A stretch of DNA of 64,000 nucleotides from contig JAQIIU010000003.1 in assembly GCA_036946625.1 (NCBI GenBank), positions 941,961-1,005,960 on the forward strand. Direction: 5' to 3'. The notes beneath the pieces are model-generated. The model searched no databases, was not told the DNA's origin, and was given only the letters and a program-made list of their open reading frames with translations. Below are positions 41,177 through 50,197 of the stretch, piece after piece. The translations under genes and the position numbers were made by a program. Position 1 is the stretch's first letter; every line of letters begins with the position of its first letter. Origin of the DNA: Methylorubrum populi (lineage in GTDB: Bacteria > Pseudomonadota > Alphaproteobacteria > Rhizobiales > Beijerinckiaceae).

Positions 41177-42396
41177 GCGGTCGGTCCCGTGCCGGGCGGC
41201 AGCGGCGCGAGGCGCGTGAGCCGCAGGGCGATGAGCAGGGCGGCAGCATAGAGGCTGCCGAAGAAGCCGGCGACGCCGATCCAGCCGTAATGCAGGAAGA
41301 ACCAGCCCCCCGCCGTGCCGAGCATCGAAGAGCCGAGATAGTACATGCAGAGATAGATCGCCGAGGCCTGGGCCCGGTCGCTCGACGCGCGGCGACCGAT
41401 CCAGCTCGACGCCACCGAATGGGCGCCGAAGAAGCTCACCGTGACGACGACGATGCCGGCGACGATGAGGACGAGGCTCTGCGCCATCGTGAGCGCGATG
41501 CCGGCAAGGCCGAGCAGGATCGCCAGCCACAGCACCTTGCGCCGCCCGAGCACCCCGGCGACGTGGCCGGTGATGGCGGAACTCGCGGTGCCGGCGAGAT
41601 AGACGACGAAGATCAGGCCGATCGCCGTCTGGCTCAGGGAGTAGGGCGGATCGAGCAGGCGAAAGCCGATGTAGTTGTAGACGCAGACGAACCCGCCCAT
41701 CAGCAGGAACGGTTCGAGGAACAGCCAGGGCAGGCCGGCATCGCGGAAATGGTGGGTGAAGGTGCCCGGCACCTCGCGCCAGCGCATCCGGTGGGCCAGG
41801 AAGTGGCGCGAGGCCGGCAGCGCGAACTGGAAGGCCAGGGCGGCGAACAGCGCCAGCACGCCGATCGTGCCGAGGCCCCAGCGCCAGGAGACGTGATCGG
41901 CGATCACGCCCGCGAGCAGCCGCCCGACCATGCCGCCGAGCGCGTTGCCGCCGATCAGGAGCCCCATCGACAGGCCGATGGCGCGCCCGTGCATCTCCTC
42001 GCTCAAATAAGCCATCGCCACCGCGGGCAGGCCGCTCGCGGCGATCCCCGTCAGCGCCCGCAGAGCGAGGAAGCCGTGCCAGCTCGGCATCAGCACGGCG
42101 CCGATGGTGAGCAGTGCCGAGACGAACAGCGAGGCCGCCATCACCGGCTTGCGCCCGAAGACCTCGGAGAGCGGGCTGACGAGCAGCAGCGAGACCGCCA
42201 GCGTGGCGCAGGGCAGCGAGAGCGCGAGACTGCTCTCGGCGGGCGAGACCGCGAAGGTGTCGGCGAAGATCGGCATCAGCGGCTGGACGCCGTAGAGCAC
42301 CGCGAAGGTGGAGAAGCCCGCCGCGAACAGGGCGAGCGTCGCCCGGCGGAAGGTCGGCGTCCCGGCTTCGATGTACCGGTCGCTGTCTTCCGTCAT
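41173..42396 (-). CDS. Major facilitator superfamily transporter, YnfM-like
   Basis: 407 residues from ATG 42396 (MTEDSDRYIEAGTPTFRR); an upstream in-frame ATG would add 24 Arg/Gly-rich residues. Twelve hydrophobic helices are expected; visible landmarks are FSTFAVLYGVQPLMPIFAD in helix 1, SPLSEVFGRKPVMAASLF (the loop 2-3 motif, D replaced by E) and LIGGNALGGMVGRLLAGVI in helix 5. It is most similar in layout to YnfM-type inner-membrane efflux proteins. It is translationally coupled to the methyltransferase gene. Confidence 0.85.
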   Translation of the reverse strand: MTEDSDRYIEAGTPTFRRATLALFAAGFSTFAVLYGVQPLMPIFADTFAVSPAESSLALSLPCATLAVSLLLVSPLSEVFGRKPVMAASLFVSALLTIGAVLMPSWHGFLALRALTGIAASGLPAVAMAYLSEEMHGRAIGLSMGLLIGGNALGGMVGRLLAGVIADHVSWRWGLGTIGVLALFAALAFQFALPASRHFLAHRMRWREVPGTFTHHFRDAGLPWLFLEPFLLMGGFVCVYNYIGFRLLDPPYSLSQTAIGLIFVVYLAGTASSAITGHVAGVLGRRKVLWLAILLGLAGIALTMAQSLVLIVAGIVVVTVSFFGAHSVASSWIGRRASSDRAQASAIYLCMYYLGSSMLGTAGGWFFLHYGWIGVAGFFGSLYAAALLIALRLTRLAPLPPGTGPTA

Positions 42397-42437
42397 CGCG
42401 GCCCCACACCCTCGCCCGGGCTCCCGCCGGCGCGTGC

Positions 42438-42464
42438 CCCCTCTCCCGCGCCGGGGGAGAGGGG
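42438..42464 (-). terminator. Hairpin terminator between the OmpA-like and MFS genes
   Basis: CCCCTCTCCC (42438-42447) pairs with GGGAGAGGGG (42455-42464). It lies 14 bases after the OmpA-like stop on the minus strand. The same CCCTCTCCC..GGGAGAGGG pattern is a common intergenic hairpin in related genomes, so it may be a repeat as well. Confidence 0.5.
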
Positions 42465-42477
42465 TCAAGAGCCTCGA

Positions 42478-44529
42478 TCAGCGCGGGGCCGGCTGCGGCT
42501 GTCCTTCCGCCTGCTGCTGGAGCAGCGGCGTGATGCGGCGCACCGTGACGCGGCGGTTCTCGCGGTTGGCCTCTTGCGTGTTCACCTTCAGGTACTGCTC
42601 GCCGTAGCCCTGGGTGGTCAGGTTCTCCGGCGGCACCTGGAAGTCCTGCGTCAGCACCGTGGCGACCGACTGGGCCCGGCGGTCGGAGAGCGACAGGTTG
42701 TCGATCTCCGCGCCGACCGCGTCGGTGTAGCCCTCGATCAGGAAGACCTCCTGCGGGTTGGCCCTGACCGCCCGATTGATCGCCGCCGCGATGGTCGCGA
42801 GGCGCTTGGCCTGATCGGGCGTGACCGTGAACGAGCCGGTGTCGAAGTTGATCGTGTTGATGTCCACCGAGGGCATCCGGGCGCGGAGCTGCGGGCTGTA
42901 GCGCACCTGATCCAGGGTGTAGCGCCGCTCCAGCGGCTGCACCGGCGGGGCGGAGAGCGCCTGGTAGACGGTGCGCTCGTCGGCCTGCTCGTAATCGACG
43001 ACGTAGCGGTCGCGCGGGATGCGGATGTCGGGCGGGGGCAGGTCGACCACGTCCTCGTAGATCGGCCGCGGCGGGCCGTCGTAGACGTTGTTGATCAGCA
43101 CCACCTCGCGCCCGTCGCGGGTGCGGCGGAACCGGCGCAGCAGCCGGCCGTCGTCGTCCACCACGGTCACGATCTGGCCGCCCGCCGGGCTGTCGACGTA
43201 GCTGTAGACCTCGCGCCCGCGCCGCTCGCTGCGGTAGCCGCGATCGCCGTAGATCGTGCGGAAGCGCTCGTTCTCGTCGTGGCGGATGAAGGTGCCGTCG
43301 CGGTCGCGCACGATGATGCGGCCGGGCTCACGGTAATAGGTACGGCCGTCGACGTCGTATTCGCGGCGGTCGCGGCGGACGGTGTCGTAGTCGCGCACAC
43401 GATCGTCGTCGTCGCGGAATCCGCCGGGGATGTAGGCGGGCGTGCCGGGGACGTTGAAGCGGTCGCGCCGGTCGGAGCGTTCGCGCTGATCCGGACGGCC
43501 GCCGGGCTGAGATCCCGGCTGCCCCGGCTGAACCGCGCCGGGCGGCGTGGCGGGAGGCGTGGCGGGTTGACCCGGCGCGGGCTGACCGGGGGGCACGGCG
43601 CCGGGCTGGCCCGGCGGCGCCACACCGGGCTCGGTTCCGGGCGGCTGCACCGGACGCCCCGGAACGCCGGGCTGCTGGTTCGGCGCCACCGGGCGGCCGG
43701 GCGCGCCCGGCTGCGTGCGCCCGGCCGGAGCTTCGCGGGTTGCGTCGGGCTGCGCCGCGGGGGCCGCCGCCGGCTGATCGGGACGGCCGGGCCGCTCCGG
43801 ATGGGGCGCGACCGGACGGCCGGGGACGCCGGGACGCTGATTCGGCGGCGGGCTGGGCGGGTTGGGCTGCGCCGCATTCGGCGCGGCCGGCGGGGTCGGA
43901 CGCTCGGGGCGGTCCGGAATGGGCGGCGTCGGCGCGTCCGGCGCACGGCGCGGGTTCGGCGCCGCATCGGGACGTTCGGTGTCGCGGCCGGCGGGGCGGC
44001 CCGGACGGTCCTGGCTGTCGCGGGCGGGGCGATCCGGCGCGTCCCGCCGGGCGGGCGCCTCGCGCTCGGGGGCTTCACGACGCGCGGGGGCCTCGCGCTC
44101 CGGCGCACGCTCACGGGCCGCCGGCGGCGTCGGACGCTCGGCCGGCTCCGGCCGTTCGCGGGCGGCCGGGGCCTGGCGGGGCTCGGGCCGCTCCGGTCTC
44201 GGGGGCTGAGGCGCCGCGCGCTCGGGCGCCGACGAACGGTCAGGCCTCTCCGGGCGATCCGGCCGCTCCTGCGGCGCAGGGCGCTCGGGGCGGACCGGAC
44301 GCTCGGCCGGCTCGGGACGCTCGCGGGCCGGCGGGCCGCCGCGCTCGGCCGGTCCCGGTCCGCCCGGACCGCGCCCGCCCCCGCGCGGTCCCTCGCCGGC
44401 ATCCTCCCGCTGCGCGACTTCGATCCGCCCGCCTGCGCCCTCGCTCAGGGAGCGCGCCGGCGCGAGGTCGGAGAGGACGAGGGCCGGCAGCATCGTGCCG
44501 GCCAGAAGCAGCGAGCGGGTGATCCGCAT
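42478..44529 (-). CDS. OmpA-family outer-membrane/peptidoglycan protein with a long Pro/Arg/Glu-rich region
   Basis: 683 residues from ATG 44529. The signal peptide starts MRITRSLLLAGTMLPALVLS. Residues about 50-350 are an extreme low-complexity region made of Pro, Arg, Glu, Gly and Ala (ERPEPAERPVRPERPAPQER and variants), becoming Gln/Pro/Gly-rich. About 355-555 hold charged repeats (RDRDGTFIRHDENERFRTIY). The OmpA/MotB domain occupies about 560-675: INFDTGSFTVTPDQ, EVFLIEGYTDAVGAEIDNLS, LSDRRAQSVATVL and NRENRRVTVRRI. It is probably an envelope tether; the disordered region could span the periplasm. The size of that region is unusual. Confidence 0.85.
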   Translation of the reverse strand: MRITRSLLLAGTMLPALVLSDLAPARSLSEGAGGRIEVAQREDAGEGPRGGGRGPGGPGPAERGGPPARERPEPAERPVRPERPAPQERPDRPERPDRSSAPERAAPQPPRPERPEPRQAPAARERPEPAERPTPPAARERAPEREAPARREAPEREAPARRDAPDRPARDSQDRPGRPAGRDTERPDAAPNPRRAPDAPTPPIPDRPERPTPPAAPNAAQPNPPSPPPNQRPGVPGRPVAPHPERPGRPDQPAAAPAAQPDATREAPAGRTQPGAPGRPVAPNQQPGVPGRPVQPPGTEPGVAPPGQPGAVPPGQPAPGQPATPPATPPGAVQPGQPGSQPGGRPDQRERSDRRDRFNVPGTPAYIPGGFRDDDDRVRDYDTVRRDRREYDVDGRTYYREPGRIIVRDRDGTFIRHDENERFRTIYGDRGYRSERRGREVYSYVDSPAGGQIVTVVDDDGRLLRRFRRTRDGREVVLINNVYDGPPRPIYEDVVDLPPPDIRIPRDRYVVDYEQADERTVYQALSAPPVQPLERRYTLDQVRYSPQLRARMPSVDINTINFDTGSFTVTPDQAKRLATIAAAINRAVRANPQEVFLIEGYTDAVGAEIDNLSLSDRRAQSVATVLTQDFQVPPENLTTQGYGEQYLKVNTQEANRENRRVTVRRITPLLQQQAEGQPQPAPR

Positions 44530-44675
44530 GGAGTCATGCCTCGTGAAACACAATCGGCGGTTCCGAACACGGTCGCGCCGATTTGGTTCCCGATCACGGG
44601 GCGTCGCGCTTTACAGGCAGGCGATGGAAGAGGCGGGTCGTCCGATCGCCGCGGAAGCGGGCCGGGCCGTCCCGT

Positions 44676-45677
44676 TCAGGGCGTCGGCGTCAGGGCCGGC
44701 GGCGGGACGAGGCCGGGGACGATGATGCGGATCGCGCTGCGACTCTCGCCGGTCGAACCGGTCTGGTCGGCGGCGGCGGGTGCCGCGGCGGGCGTGCCCT
44801 CGCGGCTGGCCGCGTCGGCGGCCAGGCTCGCCGCGGTGCGGTCGGCCCGGCCGACGAGCGTCAGGCGCACCTTCGGCGCCCGCGAGAGCCTCTCGGCGGT
44901 CATCGGCGTGACGAAGATGTCGCCCTTGTGCCGCACCAGCATGCTCTCGGCCTTGGCGAGCGACTGCGCCCAGTCCTGCCCCTCCCTCTTGCAGGAGCAG
45001 TTCGGGGTGAAGCTCTTGCGGAACCTGAAGGCGGCCGGAAGCGCCGTGTAGGCGCGGCTGCCCTTGATGGTGGCGGCGTATTTCAGGGCCTCGTCGCCGT
45101 GCGGCATCGAGTAGGCGGCCGCCTCGGTGCCGGGGCAGAGCGCCTGGCACATCTCGTCCGCCCCGCCGCGCCCGTCGGGCAGGTTGCCCATCGGGAAGTA
45201 GGAGCCGTCGCAGGTCTTCACGCAGATGACCTGCGGGCCGCCGCGGGCGGTCTGGCCGCCGACCGCCGTCTGCCCGTCCGCGCCCTCGCCGGGGACGAGG
45301 CCGGCGCAGGCGCCCGACACCGCGGCGACGAGCTGGCGGCGGCGGGCGGCCACGACCTCGCCGTCACCGCCGCCATAGGTGGCGTTGAGCGAGCGGATGC
45401 GGGCCTCGACCGCGCCGCATTGCGGCGGGCGGGTGTCGAAGAACAGGAACTTGCCGCCCTCGCAATTGAGGCTGCGGTAGTAGGATTCCAGGCGCGCGAC
45501 CTCGCTCTGCAGGGCGGAGGCGGTCGAAGCGCTGGCGTTGAGGTTGGCGAGTTCCGTCCGGTAGCGCTGGCAGGCCCAGACATCCGGCGCGGCGGCGGCC
45601 GGCGACGCGCCGGCCAGGGCGAGGGCGGCGAGCGGAAGCGTCAGGGCGCGGCGAAGCTGCGGTCCGATCATCGGCAT
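44676..45677 (-). CDS. Exported DUF2865 family protein
   Basis: 333 residues from ATG 45677 (MPMIGPQLRRALTLPLAALA), a good signal peptide ending near SPAAAA. ATG 45752 in frame is an alternative. The Cys-rich DUF2865 core contains VICVKTCDGSYFPMGNLPDG, ADEMCQALCPGTEAAAYSM and FTPNCSCKREGQDWAQSLAK, with at least seven Cys, so disulfides or metal binding are likely. DUF2865 is largely restricted to Rhizobiales and has no known function. It is divergent from the creA gene. Confidence 0.85.
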   Translation of the reverse strand: MPMIGPQLRRALTLPLAALALAGASPAAAAPDVWACQRYRTELANLNASASTASALQSEVARLESYYRSLNCEGGKFLFFDTRPPQCGAVEARIRSLNATYGGGDGEVVAARRRQLVAAVSGACAGLVPGEGADGQTAVGGQTARGGPQVICVKTCDGSYFPMGNLPDGRGGADEMCQALCPGTEAAAYSMPHGDEALKYAATIKGSRAYTALPAAFRFRKSFTPNCSCKREGQDWAQSLAKAESMLVRHKGDIFVTPMTAERLSRAPKVRLTLVGRADRTAASLAADAASREGTPAAAPAAADQTGSTGESRSAIRIIVPGLVPPPALTPTP

Positions 45678-45795
45678 GGTGCGGATGCTGGGGATTTCGG
45701 GCAGGGGGCGCGGGCGGAGAGGCTGACGGGTGTCGGACGCGGCAGCGGTCATGCATCCGTGATAATGCCCCTCGTCCTTCGGGGACAGGGATACC

Positions 45796-46371
45796 ATGTC
45801 TGCGCGGCCTAGCTTTGCGGGGATTGCGTCGATGATGTGGCTCAGGGGCACCAATGGGATCACGGGCCGGCTCGCGGCGGCGGGCCTCGCCGCCGGACTG
45901 GCCCTCGCGGCGGGCGGTCCGGCCAGGGCGCAGGAGCCGGATCGGATCTTCGACAAGTCGACGGTGTGGCGCCCGCTGACCCCGAACGACAAGCTCGTGG
46001 TCTACGGCATCGACGACCCGGCGGTGGCCGGCATCGCCTGCTGGTACACCCAGCCGGAGAAGGGCGGCATCAAGGGCACCTTCGGGCTGGCCGAGGACGT
46101 CTCCGACATCTCGCTCGCCTGTCGGCAGGTCGGCCCGGTCCAGTTCAAGGACAAGGTCAAGCAGGGCGAGGTGGTGTTCAGCGAGCGCCGCTCGCTGATC
46201 TTCAAGTCGATGCAGATCGTGCGCGGCTGCGACGCCAAGCGCAACGCGCTGATCTACATGGTCTATTCCGACAAGGTGGTGCAGGGCTCGCCCAAGAACT
46301 CCACCTCCGCCGTGCCGCTCGCCCCCTGGGGCACCGAGCCGCCGCCGAAATGCGCGGATTTCGTGAAGTAG
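45796..46371 (+). CDS. creA: CreA family exported protein
   Basis: 191 residues from ATG 45796; ATG 45832 or 45835 also give a usable signal peptide (GRLAAAGLAAGLALAAGG). The mature part has the CreA pattern: RIFDKSTVWRPLTPNDKLVV, DDPAVAGIACWYTQPEKGG, EDVSDISLACRQVGPV, FKSMQIVRGCDAKRNALIYM and YSDKVVQGSPKNSTSAVPL. CreA is a small periplasmic protein of unknown function found in many proteobacteria. Confidence 0.87.
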   Translation: MSARPSFAGIASMMWLRGTNGITGRLAAAGLAAGLALAAGGPARAQEPDRIFDKSTVWRPLTPNDKLVVYGIDDPAVAGIACWYTQPEKGGIKGTFGLAEDVSDISLACRQVGPVQFKDKVKQGEVVFSERRSLIFKSMQIVRGCDAKRNALIYMVYSDKVVQGSPKNSTSAVPLAPWGTEPPPKCADFVK

Positions 46372-46426
46372 GAGCCCCCACAGGGCTTCCGACTTGCGCC
46401 AGCTCCGTCACGCGGGAGCTTGCGAA

Positions 46427-46500
46427 GCGAGCCGGGGCCGCGACCTTTGCGAAAGGAGCGGCGCCCTAGTCTGTTTCGGCTCGAGCTTCGCAATGACGCG
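46427..46500. repeat. Partial family A-like palindrome
   Basis: GCTTGCGAAGCGAGCC on one side and GGCTCGAGCTTCGCAATGACGCG on the other form an imperfect inverted repeat with the TTCGCAATGACG hallmark of family A. It is shorter and more diverged than other copies. Confidence 0.45.
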
Positions 46501-46555
46501 CGTTGGGACGAGCCGCGATCGAACGACCGTTCATCAGATGGGTGATGGTAAAAAA

Positions 46556-46885
46556 TCAATCCTGGCAGGTGATGCGCAACGGGCGCGGCGCGCTCCCCGC
46601 CGGGGCGGCGACGCCGTCGATGGCGCCGGTGTACTCGTCCTGGGCGGCCACGCCGTAGTTGCTGGCGCTGGCGAACCCTTGCGATTCGCACCACGCGTTG
46701 GCGACGACCTGCCCGCACTCGCTCGGGCCGCCGCTGAGGCACTCGCCGACGCCGTAGCCGTCCTCGGCCGGGATCAGGAAGGTTTTTTCGACGTGCTTGA
46801 CGGCGGCGGACTCGCTCCCGGCGCGCGCCGGGAGCGCGGTGGTGGCGAGAACGAGGGCGAGGAGAGCGACGGCCGGTCGGCGCAT
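46556..46885 (-). CDS. Small exported protein of unknown function
   Basis: 109 residues from ATG 46885. Signal peptide MRRPAVALLALVLATTALPA, cleaved near RAGS. The mature part is about 87 residues with four Cys (GVGECLSGGPSECGQVV, NAWCESQGF, RITCQD), suggesting two disulfides. No family recognised. It stands alone between creA and cysS on the opposite strand. Confidence 0.65.
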   Translation of the reverse strand: MRRPAVALLALVLATTALPARAGSESAAVKHVEKTFLIPAEDGYGVGECLSGGPSECGQVVANAWCESQGFASASNYGVAAQDEYTGAIDGVAAPAGSAPRPLRITCQD

Positions 46886-47213
46886 GGTGAAGACCTTGTG
46901 AACGGGTTCGTTCGAGTGCGGAGTGTTCGGACGGCGCGGTAAACAAATCCTTGCCGGTCCGATCAGGGGCGGTCGAGCCGCGGCCGGTACGCCGCCCTTC
47001 TCGAATTCATCACCGTTTTGAGGTAGCCCAGCCTCGGCGGGGGCACCGTCGCGGCGGGGCAACAGCGGCGGCCGGCGGCTCGGGCGACACTGTGGCGGCG
47101 GCGCCGTTCGCCGTCGCGGTGCGACCGGCGGAAGGCGCTGTGGCGCAACGACAAACGACGAGGGCGGCCCGCGCCGCAGAGGAGGCCGGGCCAGCCCGGC
47201 AGGAACGCAGTCG
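46886..47213. other. Intergenic region before cysS
   Basis: 328 bases. A frame is open on the plus strand (46951-47217), but it is Arg/Ala-rich and looks like composition bias. The region should contain the promoters of cysS and the divergent small exported protein. No clear RNA gene was identified. Confidence 0.4.
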
Positions 47214-48602
47214 ATGATCCCGATGTTGCGGCTCTACAACACGCTGACCCGCGAGAAGGCGGCCTTCGTCCCGATCGATCCGGCCAACGTGCGGATGTAT
47301 GCCTGCGGGCCGACGGTCTACGACGCGGCGCATATCGGCAACGCCCGGCCGATCATCGTCTTCGACCTGCTGTTCCGGCTCCTGCGCCATCGCTACGGCG
47401 AAGCGCACGTCACCTATGCCCGCAACGTCACGGACGTGGACGACAAGATCAACGCCCGCGCGGCCGAGCGCGGCATCACCATCCGCGACCTCACCGACGG
47501 CACGCTGGCGCAGTTCCATCGGGACATCCGCGACCTCGGCGTGCTGATGGCCGACGCCGTGAACCGGGCGGGCGAACCGGCGCGCTTCGTCGAGCCGCGG
47601 GCGACCGACCACATCGCCGAGATGCACCGGCTGATCGAGGGGCTGGTCGCGGCCGGCCACGCCTACGTCGCGGAGGGGCACGTGCTGTTCGACGTGCCCT
47701 CCATGCCCGATTACGGTGCGCTCTCGAAGCGTCCGCTCGACGAGATGGAGGCGGGCGCCCGCGTCGAGGTGGCGCCCTACAAGCGCTCGCCCCTCGACTT
47801 CGTGCTGTGGAAGCCCTCCAAGGCCGGCGAGCCGGCCTGGCCCTCACCCTGCGGGATCGACGCGGCGGGGCGCCCCGGCTGGCATATCGAGTGCTCCGCC
47901 ATGTCGTGGAAGCATCTCGGGAAAACCTTCGACATCCATGCCGGCGGCATCGACCTGATCTTCCCCCACCACGAGAACGAGGTGGCGCAGTCGCGCTGCT
48001 GCTTCGGCACCGACATGATGGCCAATGTCTGGCTCCACAACGGCTTCCTGCAGGTCGAGGGGGAGAAGATGTCGAAGTCGCTCGGCAACTTCGTCACCAT
48101 CCGCCGGGTGCTGGACGACTGGCCGGGGGAGGTGGTGCGCCTCAACATGCTCAAGACGCACTACCGCCAGCCGATCGACTGGACCCTGCGCGGCCTGGAG
48201 GAATCGAGCCGGATGCTGGAACGCTGGTACGAGGCGGCCGGCGAGGCGGCGCCCGACACGGACGTTCCCGAGGGCGTGATCGAGGCGCTGTGCGACGACC
48301 TGAACACGCCCGCGGCCATCGGCGAGCTGCATCGCCTCGCCGGCGCGAGCCCCGCGGCGCTGAAGGCCGGCGCCGGGCTGATGGGCTTCCTGCCGCACAC
48401 CAAGGCGCAGCGAGAGGCGGAGCGGGTCGGGGCGGCGGGGATCGACGTGGCCCGGGTCGAGGCGCTGATCGCCGAGCGCAAGGCGGCCCGCGCCGCCAGG
48501 GACTGGGCGGCCTCCGACCGGGTGCGCGACGCGCTCACCGCCATGGGCGTCAGCGTGAAGGACGACAAGGACGGCACCACCACCTGGACGGTGGCGGGCT
48601 GA
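47214..48602 (+). CDS. cysS: Cysteine--tRNA ligase
   Basis: 462 residues from ATG 47214; ATG 47223 (MLRLYNTL) is an equally plausible start. Class I synthetase. HIGH region [20 protein letters not shown], in which the Cys is a zinc ligand; further zinc ligands in [15 protein letters not shown] and the [20 protein letters not shown] segment; KMSKS as [14 protein letters not shown]. The DALR-type C-terminal domain is complete. It is convergent with the following methyltransferase gene, 3 bases apart. Confidence 0.95.
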   Translation: MIPMLRLYNTLTREKAAFVPIDPANVRMYACGPTVYDAAHIGNARPIIVFDLLFRLLRHRYGEAHVTYARNVTDVDDKINARAAERGITIRDLTDGTLAQFHRDIRDLGVLMADAVNRAGEPARFVEPRATDHIAEMHRLIEGLVAAGHAYVAEGHVLFDVPSMPDYGALSKRPLDEMEAGARVEVAPYKRSPLDFVLWKPSKAGEPAWPSPCGIDAAGRPGWHIECSAMSWKHLGKTFDIHAGGIDLIFPHHENEVAQSRCCFGTDMMANVWLHNGFLQVEGEKMSKSLGNFVTIRRVLDDWPGEVVRLNMLKTHYRQPIDWTLRGLEESSRMLERWYEAAGEAAPDTDVPEGVIEALCDDLNTPAAIGELHRLAGASPAALKAGAGLMGFLPHTKAQREAERVGAAGIDVARVEALIAERKAARAARDWAASDRVRDALTAMGVSVKDDKDGTTTWTVAG

Positions 48603-48605
48603 GCG

Positions 48606-49394
48606 TCAGCCTCGCAGCCGATCGAACCAGGTGCCATGGGCGTAGGAGCGCCGGCCCAAGCGGCGCAAAGCCTCCTCCGTCGGCACGATCGGCTGCGCGG
48701 CGTAGAGCTTCGCGATCTCGGCCGCCGTATTCGGCAGTCCTGAGAATTCCTCCACGATCGCGTCGTAGTTCCGCTTGAGCGTGCGGGAGGACGGATCGAG
48801 CCCGGTGACGACGACGAGGCCGGTGGGGGCTGCATCCACCAGCATCACGTCGAGATCCGGCCGGTAGCGCTTCAGGATCGGCACCACCTTCCACACGTCG
48901 CCGGTCCACCAGTTCTCGAAAGGGGTGCCGCGGCCGCGCTCGTTCGCCCGCATCGGGTCGCGGTCGGCCATCGGCTCGGCCACCGGCAGACAGTCGTGCA
49001 GGACGACGATCGAGTCCCTGCGGCAGATCGCTTCCGTGTTGAAGAAATCCCGCAGCAGGAACTCGAACAGGTGCATGCCGTCGAGGAAGGCGAGGTCGAG
49101 CCGCCCGCCGATGTCGCGGCGCAGGTTCAGGTGCTCGAAGAACACGTCGCTCATCACCTGGAACAGCGAGACCTTGACCTTGTTGGCCGCGACGTTGGTC
49201 TTGAGCCGGAATTCGGGATCGACGGCGATGCCGTGGCGGCAGGCGATGCCGGCGAAGATGTCGCCGAAGGCGACGCCGATCTCGAGGTAGCGCCGGACGG
49301 CGGCGTTGCGGGAGAGCCGGGCCAGCACCTTCGAATAATGCTCGCCCCGGTGTTCCCCGGCAATGGTGGAGCCGGGCTCGGTCGAGGCCGTCAT
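48606..49394 (-). CDS. Class I SAM-dependent methyltransferase (Methyltransf_24 type)
   Basis: 262 residues from ATG 49394. Visible features are the SAM-binding YLEIGVAFGDIFAGIACRHG, GRLDLAFLDGMHLFEFLLRD and DSIVVLHDCLPVAEPMADRD, the pattern of Methyltransf_24 enzymes often found with glycan or surface-polysaccharide genes. No glycan genes are next to it here. The start codon shares a base with the stop of the LOG-family gene (TGATG), so the two are co-translated. Confidence 0.78.
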   Translation of the reverse strand: MTASTEPGSTIAGEHRGEHYSKVLARLSRNAAVRRYLEIGVAFGDIFAGIACRHGIAVDPEFRLKTNVAANKVKVSLFQVMSDVFFEHLNLRRDIGGRLDLAFLDGMHLFEFLLRDFFNTEAICRRDSIVVLHDCLPVAEPMADRDPMRANERGRGTPFENWWTGDVWKVVPILKRYRPDLDVMLVDAAPTGLVVVTGLDPSSRTLKRNYDAIVEEFSGLPNTAAEIAKLYAAQPIVPTEEALRRLGRRSYAHGTWFDRLRG

Positions 49395-49999
49395 CAGAAC
49401 CGCTTCTCGATCAGCGCGTCCGCGAGCGGCGCCGGCGGGGCCTCGGCCAGGGCCGCGCTCAGGCGCTCCACGACCCGATCGGGATCGTGTCCGACGAGGT
49501 AGCTCAGGTCGAGACCCTCGCGGATGAAGCCGTGGCCGCGCATGTGGTCGATCAGGGTGATCAGCGGGTCCCAGAAGCCGTTCACCGAGAGCAGCAGGAT
49601 CGGCTTGCGGTGCTGGCCGAGCTGCGCCCAGGTGAGCTGCTCGACCAGCTCCTCCAGCGTGCCGATGCCGCCGGGCAGCGCGACGAAGGCGTCGGCGCGG
49701 TCGAACATCAACTTCTTGCGGGTGTGCATGTCGGAAACGACGATGGTCTCCTGCACGTCGTCGAGCATGCGCTCGCGCGACTTCAGGAAGTCGGGAATGA
49801 TGCCGGTGACGTAGCCGCCCGCTTCGAGCGTCGCGCCCGCCACCGTGCCCATCAGGCCGACGTTGCCGCCGCCGTAGACGAGCCTGACGCCCGCGCGCGC
49901 CAGCGAGGTGCCGAGACGGCGCGCCGCGTCGGCGAAGGCCGGATCGCCGCCGAAGCCCGAGCCGCAATAGACGCAGACCGAGGTGAGAGCCCCCATCAC
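49394..49999 (-). CDS. LOG family protein (TIGR00730; cytokinin riboside 5'-monophosphate phosphoribohydrolase-like)
   Basis: 201 residues from ATG 49999. The Rossmann-like lysine-decarboxylase-type fold shows CVYCGSGFGGDP at the N-terminus, VYGGGNVGLMGTVAGATLEA, and the catalytic LOG motif PGGIGTLEELVEQLTWAQLG. LOG enzymes hydrolyse nucleoside 5'-monophosphates to base and ribose 5-phosphate. In plant-associated Methylobacterium this could contribute to cytokinin release, but LOG proteins are also general housekeeping enzymes. Confidence 0.9.
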   Translation of the reverse strand: MMGALTSVCVYCGSGFGGDPAFADAARRLGTSLARAGVRLVYGGGNVGLMGTVAGATLEAGGYVTGIIPDFLKSRERMLDDVQETIVVSDMHTRKKLMFDRADAFVALPGGIGTLEELVEQLTWAQLGQHRKPILLLSVNGFWDPLITLIDHMRGHGFIREGLDLSYLVGHDPDRVVERLSAALAEAPPAPLADALIEKRF

Positions 50000-50092
50000 A
50001 CGCCTCCCGGATTGCGAAGATCGGGGCCGCCCACGTGCCAGAATGCTGAGTTTGCAGGAGAAACGGCGGTCTCCGCGGGTTCGGGCTTTGGT

Positions 50093-50107
50093 GTTCTTCT
50101 CATGTTC
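50093..50107. promoter_or_regulatory. Possible LexA (SOS) box before the LysM gene
   Basis: GTTC-TTCTCAT-GTTC matches the alphaproteobacterial LexA consensus GTTC-N7-GTTC exactly and lies 91 bases before the ATG at 50198. An eight-base pattern is expected about once or twice by chance in a window this size, so this is weak evidence. A 6-bp inverted repeat (CATGTT-CGTT-AACATG, 50101-50116) overlaps it. Confidence 0.3.
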
Positions 50108-50197
50108 GTTAACATGTCACGGGATTGAGACGGGTTGTCGACGGTCGCCTCCGCACGGAGCACCGCGGCGGACCGGAAGACAGGGGAGTGGGCAGCC

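Noticed and set aside
47187..47213. A stretch before cysS (GGCCAGCCCGGCAGGAACG) resembling the apical part of the SRP 4.5S RNA
   Set aside because: The tetraloop and the symmetric internal loop of SRP domain IV are not intact and no flanking stem was found.
46951..47217. An 88-codon plus-strand frame before cysS
   Set aside because: Arg/Ala-rich composition, no ribosome site, no recognisable domain, and it overlaps the cysS start.
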